In this document: positions 54,477 to 62,756 of the stretch, in pieces
Layout: the number at the start of each line of letters is the position of its first letter
Position numbering within the stretch: the first letter of the stretch is position 1
From: Micromonospora sediminimaris
GTDB taxonomy: Bacteria; Actinomycetota; Actinomycetes; Mycobacteriales; Micromonosporaceae
Length of the DNA stretch: 64,000 nucleotides
Direction of reading: 5' to 3'
Assembly (NCBI GenBank): GCA_900112325.1
Contig: FOLJ01000018.1
Location: 99,825-163,824 of the forward strand
Translations under genes and position numbers: made by a program
The notes under the pieces: generated by a model
The model's database searches: none
What the model was told of the DNA's origin: nothing
Seen by the model: the letters and a program-made list of their open reading frames with translations, nothing else

Positions 54477-55418
54477 TCACTGGGGCAGTCTAGGCACCAG
54501 CGAGGCGGCGCTGTCACCGACGCCGAAGTGACCGGCCTTACGCTCGGCGAGCTGCTGCACCAGCGCCAGGGTGGTGACCAGTTGCCCCTGGACCGTGTTG
54601 GCGTTGTCGATGGTCGAGATGGTCTGGGCGAGCACCGCGTCGCCCCGGACGAAGGCCACCAGATTGCCGCCGGCCGAGCCGTTGCCGGCCACCACGATGC
54701 CCCCGGTCCGGTCGAACTGCTCGGCGATCTTGACGACGGACTCGTCCTTCTTGGCGGAGTCCTTGTCTACGTACGGCTGCCCGCTGACCACCACGACGGC
54801 CTCGGCCGGCGCGGTGATCCGGTCCGACGTGGTCAGGTAGTTGGCGTTGCCGTACGCGGCCAGCACCGCCCGCCGGTCGGCCTCGGTGACCGGCTCGGCA
54901 CCGGCGGGCTGGTCCAGCAGTACGGTCGCCAGCAGGGCGCTGGAGGTCTCGACGCCGTGGCCGTTGCCGGGCAGCCCCGCGGTCGGCGCGTCGGTCGGTC
55001 GGGCCGCGGTGACCGCCAGTTCGAGCAGGTCGTTGTTGTTCTCCGGGTTGATGAACTTGTCCTGCAGGTCGATCCGCCCGGTGACGTCGGCGCCGGCCAG
55101 CTGGAGCATGTTGAGCACCCCCTCGGTGTGCTCGCGACCGGTGGGCAGGCTGAGCACCAATACCCGCTTGCCGCTGAGCGTGCCCGGCAGCATCACCTGG
55201 GCCATCTCGGCGGCGAAGTCCTCCTCCAGTTCCAGTTCCCGCTGCATGTTCTGGACCGCCTGGCGCTGGTGCTGGTTGTCCTTGCGTAGCTCGTTGACGG
55301 TCTCCCGGAGCGAGTCCGCTACCGGACCGTTGAGTGCGGCGGTACCGACCACCAGGCCGATCGCCAGGGCGAGGAAGACCGCGGTCAGGGACACCACGTG
55401 GTACCGGAAGTTGATCAC
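54477..55418 (-). CDS. MctB/SteB-type membrane-anchored protein
   Basis: 313 residues: one membrane segment near the N-terminus (VVSLTAVFLALAIGLVVGTA), an extracytoplasmic coiled-coil (VADSLRETVNELRKDNQHQR) and an alpha/beta domain after residue 80 (GKRVLVLSLPTGREH, IVVAGNGSAGGNLVAFVR). This matches the DUF3186 family called MctB (copper efflux/outer membrane) in Mycobacterium and SteB in Corynebacterium. It follows steA by 27 bases, the usual pairing. Confidence 0.88.
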   Translation of the reverse strand: MINFRYHVVSLTAVFLALAIGLVVGTAALNGPVADSLRETVNELRKDNQHQRQAVQNMQRELELEEDFAAEMAQVMLPGTLSGKRVLVLSLPTGREHTEGVLNMLQLAGADVTGRIDLQDKFINPENNNDLLELAVTAARPTDAPTAGLPGNGHGVETSSALLATVLLDQPAGAEPVTEADRRAVLAAYGNANYLTTSDRITAPAEAVVVVSGQPYVDKDSAKKDESVVKIAEQFDRTGGIVVAGNGSAGGNLVAFVRGDAVLAQTISTIDNANTVQGQLVTTLALVQQLAERKAGHFGVGDSAASLVPRLPQ

Positions 55419-55445
55419 GCTTGAAGCCTCTTGATCGGTCGGGAG

Positions 55446-56633
55446 CTAGAAAAGCTGGCCGAGCTGGAACACGAAATTGTCCCACCACTCGGAGACCACG
55501 CCCAGGTACGCCTTACCGACGGTGGAGACGGCCACCGCCGAGGCCATGGCGGCGAGTGCGGAGAGGACCAGCAGCAACAGGGACGACCCGGAAATGCTCT
55601 GCCGGTACAGCCGGCTGACCCCCTTGGCATCGACCAGCTTGCCACCGACCTTGAGCCGGGTGAGGAACGTCGACGCCATGCCGCCGCGCCCCTTGTCGAG
55701 GAACTCCACGAGCGTGGCGTGGGTACCCACCGCGACGATCAGCGAGGCGCCCTTCTCGTCGGCCAGCAGCATGGCGAGGTCCTCGCTGGTGGCGGCGGCG
55801 GGGAAGGTCACCGCCGGTACCCCCAGGCCGTTGACGCGCGGCAACCCCGGCGCCCGCCCGTCCGGGTACGCGTGCACGATCACCTCGGCGCCGCAGCGCA
55901 GCACGTCGTCGGTGACCGAATCCATATCGCCGATGATCATATCTGGGGTGTAGCCCGCCTCGACCAGAGCGTCGGCACCTCCGTCGACGCCGATCAGCAC
56001 CGGCTTGAACTCCCGGATGTACGGGCGCAGCACGTCCAGGTCGGCCTTGTAGTCGTAGCCCCGGACCACGATCAGACAGTGCCGACCCTGCACCTCGGTG
56101 GCGATCTCGGGCACGCCGACGCCGTCGAGCAGCAGGTCCCGTTCCTGCTTGAGGTAGTCCATGGTGTTGGCGGCGAACGCCTCCAACTGCACCGACAGGC
56201 CCTCCCGGGCGTCGGTCATCGCCTTGGCCACGCTTTCGGCGTCCTGGCGACTGCCGTGCGCCACCGGGTCGTCGTTCAGGTAGACGGTGTTGCCCTCGAT
56301 GCGCACCGTGTCGCCCTCACGGATCCGCTCGAAGATGCCCTCGCCGAGGTCGTCGAGCAGCGGAATACCCGCCGAGATCAGCACCTCCGGCCCGAGGTTT
56401 GGGTAACGGCCGGAAACCGACGGCTTGGCGTTCAGCACCGCGCCGACACCGACCGCGACGAGCGAGTCGGCAGCGACCCGGTCCAGATCGACGTGGTCGA
56501 TGACCGCGATGTCGCCGGGGCGGAGCCGGCCGACCAGCCGCTTCGTGCGACGGTCGAGGCGCGCGGTGCCGAGGATCTGTCCCGGTTCCGCGTTCCGGGC
56601 CCGGCGCAACGTGGGTAGACGCATCGTGACCAT
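55446..56633 (-). CDS. steA: Putative cytokinetic ring protein SteA
   Basis: 395 residues. A thiamine-pyrophosphokinase-like domain (PVLIGVDGGADALVEAGYTP, DMIIGDMDSV) sits in the middle, and a membrane segment near the C-terminus (SGSSLLLLVLSALAAMASAV) anchors it. SteA works with SteB in cell separation in corynebacteria. Start ATG 56633 (a second ATG is 9 bases later). About 110 bases separate it from recN. Confidence 0.9.
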   Translation of the reverse strand: MVTMRLPTLRRARNAEPGQILGTARLDRRTKRLVGRLRPGDIAVIDHVDLDRVAADSLVAVGVGAVLNAKPSVSGRYPNLGPEVLISAGIPLLDDLGEGIFERIREGDTVRIEGNTVYLNDDPVAHGSRQDAESVAKAMTDAREGLSVQLEAFAANTMDYLKQERDLLLDGVGVPEIATEVQGRHCLIVVRGYDYKADLDVLRPYIREFKPVLIGVDGGADALVEAGYTPDMIIGDMDSVTDDVLRCGAEVIVHAYPDGRAPGLPRVNGLGVPAVTFPAAATSEDLAMLLADEKGASLIVAVGTHATLVEFLDKGRGGMASTFLTRLKVGGKLVDAKGVSRLYRQSISGSSLLLLVLSALAAMASAVAVSTVGKAYLGVVSEWWDNFVFQLGQLF

Positions 56634-56742
56634 CCTGGCATGTGAGGCAGGCGAATCTGTCGCGACATGCCTGAGCAGGGCCGCCTACCCAGGGAAACAC
56701 ACATGGGCGAAGGCCGGTGTGCCTCCGCTCACAATCGCGGTC

Positions 56743-58500
56743 TCAGGACCGCCGTTCCCTGGCCGCCACGGCCAGGAGTTCCTCGGCGTGAGCGATACCC
56801 AGATCCGAGTCCGGCAAACCCGCAAGCATCCGGGCGAGTTCCCGGGCCCGCTCGGTGTCCTCCACCACCCGCACCCCGCTGGTGGTGACCGCGCCGCCGG
56901 TGTCCTTGGCCACCACCAGGTGCCGGTCGGCGAAGGCGGCGACCTGAGGCAGGTGGGTCACCACCAGGACCTGGTGGCTGCGGGCCAGTCGGGCCAGCCG
57001 CCTGCCGATCTCCACCGCCGCCTGACCGCCGACCCCGGCGTCGACCTCGTCGAAGACCAGCGTCGGCGGGCCGCCGGAGCCGGCGAAGACCACCTCGATG
57101 GCGAGCATCACCCGGGACAGCTCACCGCCGGAGGCACCCCGTTGCAGAGGCAGCGACGGCGCACCGGGGTGCGCCAGCAGCCGCAACTCGACCTCGTCAC
57201 CGCCGTCGGGCCCGACACCTACGTCGACCCCGTTGACCGGCAACGTCGGCTCGGCCCGCCCAGCGGGTCGGGGCAGCACCGCCACCTCGATCCGGGCGTG
57301 TGGCATCGCCAGCCCGGCCAGCTCGACGGTGACCTGATCGGCGAACCGCGCCGCCGCCTCCTGCCGGGACAGCGACAGCCGGCCGGCAAGCTCGGCCACC
57401 TCGCCGGCCAGCCGGGACGCCTCCCGGTCCAGCTCGTCGAGCAGCTCGTCGGAGTTGTCCAACTCGGACAGTCTGGTCCGGGCCCGCTCCGCCCAGGCGA
57501 TCACGCCGTCGACATCGTCGGCGTACTTACGGGTCAACGCGCGCAACGCGGCCCGTCGCTCGTAGAGCGCCTGCAACCGAGCCGGGTCGGCGTCCAGGCC
57601 GGCGAGGTATGTGGACAGCTCCACCGAGACGTCAGCGACCAACGTGGCCGCCTCCTCCAGGCGGACGGCCAGTTCACCGAGCGCCGGATCGGTGCCGGCC
57701 TGCGCCTCAAGCGTGCGCCGGGCGGTGCCCAGCAGCGTCGAGGCGTCCGGGGTGTCGTCGGTGGCCTCCAAGCCGCCGGCCACGCACTGATGGGCCAACT
57801 GGGCCGCGGTACGCAGACCCTCCGCGTGCTCCAGTCGCTGCGCCTCCGCCTTCAGCTCGTCGTCCTCGCCCGGCTGCGGATCCACCCGGGTGATCTCGTC
57901 GAGCCCCAACCGCAGCAGGTCGGTCTCCTGATGGCGTTCCCGCGCATTGCGCCGCCGGTCGGCCAGGTCGTCGACCACCCGACGCCACCGGGTGAACGCG
58001 TCCCGCGTCGCGTCGAGCAGCTTCTCGTGCTCGGGACCGGCGAACCGGTCCAGCGCGGCCCGCTGTTCGGCCGGGCGCAGCAGCCGCAGTTGGTCGGACT
58101 GACCGTGTACGGCGACCACCTGCTCACCGACCTCGCCGAGCATCGACACGGGCATGCCGCGGCCACCCAGATGGGCCCGGGACCGGCCCTCCACCGTGAC
58201 CGTGCGGCTCAGCAGCACGCAGCCGTCCTCGTCGGGCTCACCTCCGGCGTCGGTGATCCGGGCGTGCACCGTCTCCGCCACCCGGCCACCGAGGCGCAGC
58301 CGGCCCTCGACCACGGCACGGCCGGGTTCGGCGCGTACCCGGCCGGCGTCGGCCCGGCCACCGAAGAGCAGGCCGAGCCCGGTCACCACCATGGTCTTGC
58401 CAGCACCGGTCTCGCCGGTGATGACGTTCATGCCGCCGGCCAGCGGCAGCGTCGTGTCCTCGATGACGCCCAGTCCGGTGATGCGTAGCTCCTCCAGCAC
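56743..58500 (-). CDS. recN: DNA repair protein RecN
   Basis: 585 residues of the SMC-like family: Walker A ITGETGAGKTMVVTGLGLL near residue 26-45, two coiled-coil arms, and C-terminal Walker B/signature (LQRGASGGELSRVMLAIEVV, LVFDEVDAGVGG, VLVVTHLPQVAAFAD). It helps repair double-strand breaks. Length is as expected (550-590). Confidence 0.96.
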   Translation of the reverse strand: MLEELRITGLGVIEDTTLPLAGGMNVITGETGAGKTMVVTGLGLLFGGRADAGRVRAEPGRAVVEGRLRLGGRVAETVHARITDAGGEPDEDGCVLLSRTVTVEGRSRAHLGGRGMPVSMLGEVGEQVVAVHGQSDQLRLLRPAEQRAALDRFAGPEHEKLLDATRDAFTRWRRVVDDLADRRRNARERHQETDLLRLGLDEITRVDPQPGEDDELKAEAQRLEHAEGLRTAAQLAHQCVAGGLEATDDTPDASTLLGTARRTLEAQAGTDPALGELAVRLEEAATLVADVSVELSTYLAGLDADPARLQALYERRAALRALTRKYADDVDGVIAWAERARTRLSELDNSDELLDELDREASRLAGEVAELAGRLSLSRQEAAARFADQVTVELAGLAMPHARIEVAVLPRPAGRAEPTLPVNGVDVGVGPDGGDEVELRLLAHPGAPSLPLQRGASGGELSRVMLAIEVVFAGSGGPPTLVFDEVDAGVGGQAAVEIGRRLARLARSHQVLVVTHLPQVAAFADRHLVVAKDTGGAVTTSGVRVVEDTERARELARMLAGLPDSDLGIAHAEELLAVAARERRS

Positions 58501-58557
58501 AGCAACCGACAGTAGACGCGTGGCCCGACACTTGACCAGCCGGCGCGGCCGGCAGCC

Positions 58558-59442
58558 TCAGCGGCGGTTGCCCCGCCAGCCGTGCACCGGGAGGTCGAAC
58601 TTTGCCACCAGGCGCGCGGTGAACGACCGGTCCCGCAGCCGCACGATCCGCACCGGCAGGGTGCCCCGCCGCACGGTGACCCGGGCGCCCGGCGGCAGGT
58701 CGTAGACCCGCCGCCCGTCGCAGCAGAGCACGGCCAAAGTGGTGAACGGGTCGACGGTGATCGTCATGGTGGAGGTGGGTGCCGTCACCAGCGGTCGGCT
58801 GAACAGCGCGTGCGCGCTGATCGGCACCAGCAGTAACGCCTCCACCTCCGGCCAGACCACCGGCCCGCCGCCCGAGAAGGCGTACGCCGTGGAACCGGTG
58901 GGCGTGGCACACACCACGCCGTCACAGCCGTAGCGGGACAGCGGCCGCCCGTCGACGTCGACGAGCAGTTCCAGCATCTGGGCCCGCTCGCCCTTCTCGA
59001 CGCTGATCTCGTTGAGGGCCCACGACTCGATGGTCGGCCCACCGTCGAACTCCGCCGTCACGTCGAGGGTGAGCCGCTCATCGACGCTGTAGTTGCGGCT
59101 GACCACGTCACGGACCGCTTCGTCGAGATCGTCGATCTCCGCCTCGGCGAGGAAACCGACCTTACCGAGGTTGATGCCGAGCAGCGGCACCTTCGCTGGC
59201 CGGGCGAGCTCCGCGGCGCGCAGGAACGTCCCGTCCCCACCGAGCGCGAAGACGATCTCGGCGCCTTCGGCCGCCTCCGGCCCGGTCACCGGCACCACGC
59301 CCGGCAGGTCGAGATCCTCGGCCTCCTCGGCCACCACCCGCACCTCGAACCCGGCGGCGATCAGGTCCGCAGCGACCGCACGGGCATGCTCGGTGCTGCG
59401 CCGCCGGCCGGTGTGCGTCACCAACAGGGCCGTGCGGGTCAC
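58558..59442 (-). CDS. nadK: NAD kinase
   Basis: 294 residues: the GGDGTFLRAAEL motif (about 70-81) that binds ATP/polyphosphate, LNEISVEKG and GCDGVVCATPTGSTAYAFSG around the NAD site. It phosphorylates NAD to NADP. Start GTG 59442 begins MTRTALLVTHTGR. Upstream of it are two copies of an 80-base repeat separating it from tlyA. Confidence 0.95.
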   Translation of the reverse strand: MTRTALLVTHTGRRRSTEHARAVAADLIAAGFEVRVVAEEAEDLDLPGVVPVTGPEAAEGAEIVFALGGDGTFLRAAELARPAKVPLLGINLGKVGFLAEAEIDDLDEAVRDVVSRNYSVDERLTLDVTAEFDGGPTIESWALNEISVEKGERAQMLELLVDVDGRPLSRYGCDGVVCATPTGSTAYAFSGGGPVVWPEVEALLLVPISAHALFSRPLVTAPTSTMTITVDPFTTLAVLCCDGRRVYDLPPGARVTVRRGTLPVRIVRLRDRSFTARLVAKFDLPVHGWRGNRR

Positions 59443-59460
59443 CGCGCCGCCGCCCCGCTC

Positions 59461-59606
59461 CGCTCACCGGCAGCCTGAGCCGCCACGCTGCTGTGCCAGA
59501 CGGTTCGCTCGCTCCGCTCGCTCACGCCACCGCCTCGCTCCGCTCACCGGCGGCGCGAGCCGCCACGCTGCTGTGCCAAACGGTTCGCTCGCTCCGCTCG
59601 CTCACG
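59461..59606. repeat. Tandem 80-base repeat, nearly two copies
   Basis: Copies begin at 59461 and 59541 (CGCTCACCGGC...GAGCCGCCACGCTGCTGTGCC...TTCGCTCGCTCCGCTCGCTCACG). They lie between tlyA and nadK and just enter the tlyA end. They share the CGCTCACCGG core with the 56-base repeat near 51.7 kb. Such repeats are common in Micromonospora spacers. Confidence 0.75.
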
Positions 59607-60462
59607 TGGCCACCTCCTCCGTCACCTCGTCCGGTCCGTCGCCGGACGTCACCGGGCCACCTGGCCCGGCCGCCACCACGGCCCGCACCCGCTCCGGGTC
59701 GGCCGGTGGCGCGTCCCGGCGTAACCATACGAAGAACTCGACGTTGCCGCTCGGCCCCGGCAGGGGGCTGGCCGCGAGATCCGCCAGCCCCAGCCGCAGC
59801 GTCGCGGCTGCCGTGGCGACCTCAAGCACCGCCTGCGCCCGAAGCTCCGGATCGCGCACCACCCCACCGGCGCCGACCCGCTCCCGGCCCACCTCGAACT
59901 GCGGTTTGACCATCAGTGCCAGGTCACCGTCGGCCCGGGTGCAGGCCGCCAGGGCCGGCAGCACCAGCCGCAACGAAATGAACGACAGGTCGGCGACGGT
60001 CAGGTCGACCGGGCCGCCGATCGTCTCCGGGACCAGCGTCCTGACGTTCGTGCGTTCGAAGACCCGTACCCGGGGATCGTTGCGCAGCGACCAGGCCAGC
60101 TGGCCGTAGCCGACGTCCACCGCGACCACCTCGGCGGCCTCGGCGCGCAGCAGCACGTCGGTGAAGCCACCGGTGGACGCGCCGGCGTCCAGACAGCGTC
60201 GACCATGCACCGTCAGCCCGGCAGGGGCGAAGGCGGCGAGCGCACCGGCCAGCTTGTGCCCGCCCCGGGAAACGTACTCGGAGATCGGGTCGGCACCGCT
60301 GACCAGCAACGGATCGGCGGGATCAACCATCGCGGCGGCCTTGCGGGCGGGCACCCCACGCAGCTGCACGCGGCCAGCCTCCACCAACGCGACAGCCTGC
60401 TCGCGGGAGCGGGCCAGACCGCGACGGACGAGTTCGGCGTCCAACCGGTTACGCCGTGCCAT
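59602..60462 (-). CDS. tlyA: TlyA-family rRNA 2'-O-methyltransferase
   Basis: 286 residues: an S4 RNA-binding domain at the N-terminus (RLDAELVRRGLARSREQAVA), then a Rossmann methyltransferase with CLDAGASTGGFTDVLLRAEA and the catalytic K (VDLTVADLSFISLRL, KPQFEVGRERVGAGG). In mycobacteria TlyA methylates 16S and 23S rRNA and affects capreomycin sensitivity. The next gene upstream is a 73-residue protein. Confidence 0.94.
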   Translation of the reverse strand: MARRNRLDAELVRRGLARSREQAVALVEAGRVQLRGVPARKAAAMVDPADPLLVSGADPISEYVSRGGHKLAGALAAFAPAGLTVHGRRCLDAGASTGGFTDVLLRAEAAEVVAVDVGYGQLAWSLRNDPRVRVFERTNVRTLVPETIGGPVDLTVADLSFISLRLVLPALAACTRADGDLALMVKPQFEVGRERVGAGGVVRDPELRAQAVLEVATAAATLRLGLADLAASPLPGPSGNVEFFVWLRRDAPPADPERVRAVVAAGPGGPVTSGDGPDEVTEEVAT

Positions 60463-60478
60463 GGATGGACGCGCCTCC

Positions 60479-60700
60479 TCAGGCCTGGTCGATGGTGGCC
60501 AGCGTCTCCCGCAGCGTCTGGTACGCGGCCTCGTACTGGGCGATCTGGTCAGCGGGTCCGAGCGTCGCGGCGTTCACGATTGCCTGCATCGCGGCCTCCA
60601 CCGCCGGGTGACCGTCGTCCTGCCCGCCCTCGCCGGTCCAGCGCTGCGGCGGCGGACCCGGGCGCGGACCCGGCGGCGGGCCGGGCCGCGGCGCGGTCAT
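60479..60700 (-). CDS. Small conserved-type protein, unknown function
   Basis: 73 residues: proline/glycine-rich first 20, then a short helical part (AAYQTLRETLATIDQA). No membrane segment or motif is recognised. Its start overlaps the stop of the next gene upstream by 4 bases and its end is 16 bases from the tlyA start, so it is part of that operon. Length and position suggest a conserved actinobacterial small protein. Confidence 0.7.
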   Translation of the reverse strand: MTAPRPGPPPGPRPGPPPQRWTGEGGQDDGHPAVEAAMQAIVNAATLGPADQIAQYEAAYQTLRETLATIDQA

Positions 60701-61284
60701 GCGGCGCCGTCCGGACGCGGCGGTGCGGCCTTGGCCGGTCGCGACGTCGGTTCATTGTCAGCGGTACGCACGACCGTTCCGGATGCCTTCTTGGCCACGG
60801 TCTTCTTCGCGACCGCCTTCTTGGCCACCGCTTTCTTAGCGACCGCCTTCTTGGCCACCGCCTTCTTCGCCACCGCCTTCGTCGGCGGGGCGGCGGCGGC
60901 GGTCGATGGCGTGCCGACGGAGGGGGTCTCGACGGACTCGGGGGCCGCCACCGGGCCCGGCGCGACGCCGCTGGTGGGCGTACCGGAAGCGGCCCGGAGC
61001 TGGCGTTCCAACTCGCGCACCCGACGGTCCAGTTCGGCGACCTCCTCGGCGGTGGCCAGGCCCACCACGCCGAGCGCCCGCTCGACCTCAAACCGCACCA
61101 ATTTGGTCAGGGCCTCACGGTTGGCCGCGCCGGTCGACCGCAACTCCTCGGCGAGGGTCTGCAGCTGGGCCGCCGTCGCACCGGTCGATCCCATCGCCCG
61201 GCGCACCGCGTCCTGTGCTTTCTTCCGGGGCGCCTCCGTCAGGCCCATGGCCAGTTCGAGGTAGGTACGCCACGCGTCCTGCAT
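60697..61284 (-). CDS. Phasin-like helical protein with a lysine/alanine repeat tail
   Basis: 195 residues. The first 100 residues are amphipathic helices (YLELAMGLTEAPRKKAQDAV, EELDRRVRELERQLRAA-like coiled coil). From about residue 130 a histone-H1-like tail repeats AVAKK (AKKAVAKKAVAKK) seven times. The repeat could bind DNA or other acidic polymers. Phasin-type helices at the front suggest granule or membrane surfaces; the exact role is unknown. Confidence 0.7.
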   Translation of the reverse strand: MQDAWRTYLELAMGLTEAPRKKAQDAVRRAMGSTGATAAQLQTLAEELRSTGAANREALTKLVRFEVERALGVVGLATAEEVAELDRRVRELERQLRAASGTPTSGVAPGPVAAPESVETPSVGTPSTAAAAPPTKAVAKKAVAKKAVAKKAVAKKAVAKKTVAKKASGTVVRTADNEPTSRPAKAAPPRPDGAA

Positions 61285-61395
61285 GCCTGAGTCCTTTCGC
61301 CCGACGGCTGTGCAGGTGTCACGCTACCGGGCCGTCGGAACCGTCCTGTGCGGTACGGTGCCGGGAGACGACGTGGTGTGGCGAGGAGGCGATTG

Positions 61396-61734
61396 GTGGC
61401 CACGGTGGACGAGTGTCGGCAGGCGTTGCAGGATCTGGCCGCCCGGCTCGAGCGCAACGCGGAGACCGTACGCGATCGCGTGGACCTGGATCGCACCCTG
61501 GCCTGCCGGATCACCGATCTGGAGACCGCCTTCCACGGCCGGCTCACCGGCGGGAGGCTGGTGGAACTCGCCGACGGTGACGACCCGAAAGCGAAGATCG
61601 CCATGAGCACCACAAGTGACGACCTGCTGGCCCTGGTTCGCGGCGATCTCGACGTCACCCGCGCCGTCGCCAACCGCCGCGTGTCGATCAAGGCGAACCC
61701 GTTCGACCTGATGAAGCTGCGCAAACTGCTCTGA
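61396..61734 (+). CDS. SCP-2 sterol-transfer-like small protein
   Basis: 112 residues. The segment ACRITDLETAFHGRLTGGRL, KIAMSTTSDDLLALVRGDLD and VSIKANPFDLMKLRKLL match the lipid-binding SCP-2 fold. GTG 61396 follows GAGGAGG (61383-61389). No signal peptide. It converges with the HAD gene 5 bases away and is divergent from the phasin-like gene. Confidence 0.75.
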   Translation: MATVDECRQALQDLAARLERNAETVRDRVDLDRTLACRITDLETAFHGRLTGGRLVELADGDDPKAKIAMSTTSDDLLALVRGDLDVTRAVANRRVSIKANPFDLMKLRKLL

Positions 61735-61739
61735 CCCGG

Positions 61740-62756
61740 TCAGGGTGCCAGGGCGAGTTGCTCCAGCACCTTCGCCGCCTCTGGGGAGGCCGGCCGGATC
61801 GGGCCGGTGGGATGACTGCGCCAGGCCACCGCGCAGAGCGCGGCAAGCGCGTCAAGCGCACGCCCCGAGCCGGACAGCTGCCAGTCGTCGGCCCCGGTGA
61901 TGGTCACCTGCCAACCACCGTGGTCGGCGTCCGACGCCGGCACCCGTACCACACCGTCGGGGTCGAAGAGGCCGGTCAGGTCCCATGAGACGTACGTCGG
62001 CCGCCGCTCTGCGGGCGCACCGAGCAGCTCGGCGGCGTCGCTGACCCCGGTGAGGACCAGCAGGCTGTCCAGACCGGCCCGGTTGGCGCCCTCGATGTCG
62101 GTGTCCAGCCGATCGCCGACGACCACCGTACGACCGTTGTCCGCCCGCCGGGCGGCGGTGGCGAACAGCTCCGGTGCCGGCTTACCGACGATCTCGTCCG
62201 GGTTCCGGCCGAGCGCGGTGGCCAGCGCGGCCACCAACGCGCCGTTGCCCGGCAACGGCCCACGCCCGCTGGGCAGGGTACGGTCGGTGTTCGTGGCCAC
62301 CCAGGTCGCGCCGGCCCGTACCGCAACCGCGGCCTCGGCCAGATCGGCCCAGCCCACCTGCGGGCCGTACCCCTGGATGACCGCGACCGGGGCCTCGTCG
62401 GCCGTGGAGACCGGCTTGAGCCCGACCTCGCCGATCTCGGCCCGGAGCGCCTCGGCGCCCACCACGAGCACCGGCGCTCCGGCCGGCAGCCGCTCACCCA
62501 GCAGCTGGGCGGCTGCGGCGGCGCTGGTGAGCACCTCATCCGGTCGCGCCGGCACACCCATCCCGGTGAGCAGGTCGGCCACGTCGGCGGCACGGCGCGA
62601 GGCGTTGTTCGTCGCGTACGCGACGGCTCGGCCCTCACCGTGCAGCCGGGCGACCGTCTCGACCGCGCCGGGGATCGGCTGGTCGATCAGGTAGATCACT
62701 CCGTCCAGGTCGAAGACGACCAGGGCGTAACCGTCAACCAGCCGGTCCCCGCTCAT
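61740..62756 (-). CDS. HAD-family hydrolase of the NagD type
   Basis: 338 residues: nucleophile motif VVFDLDGVIYL near the N-terminus, a NagD-like cap domain, VGKPAPELF with catalytic lysine, VVGDRLDTDIEGANRAGLDS with the acid pair. It is a phosphatase, substrate unknown. The C-terminal 60 residues are an extra module seen in actinobacterial relatives. Start overlaps the TPR gene stop (ATGA). Confidence 0.88.
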   Translation of the reverse strand: MSGDRLVDGYALVVFDLDGVIYLIDQPIPGAVETVARLHGEGRAVAYATNNASRRAADVADLLTGMGVPARPDEVLTSAAAAAQLLGERLPAGAPVLVVGAEALRAEIGEVGLKPVSTADEAPVAVIQGYGPQVGWADLAEAAVAVRAGATWVATNTDRTLPSGRGPLPGNGALVAALATALGRNPDEIVGKPAPELFATAARRADNGRTVVVGDRLDTDIEGANRAGLDSLLVLTGVSDAAELLGAPAERRPTYVSWDLTGLFDPDGVVRVPASDADHGGWQVTITGADDWQLSGSGRALDALAALCAVAWRSHPTGPIRPASPEAAKVLEQLALAP

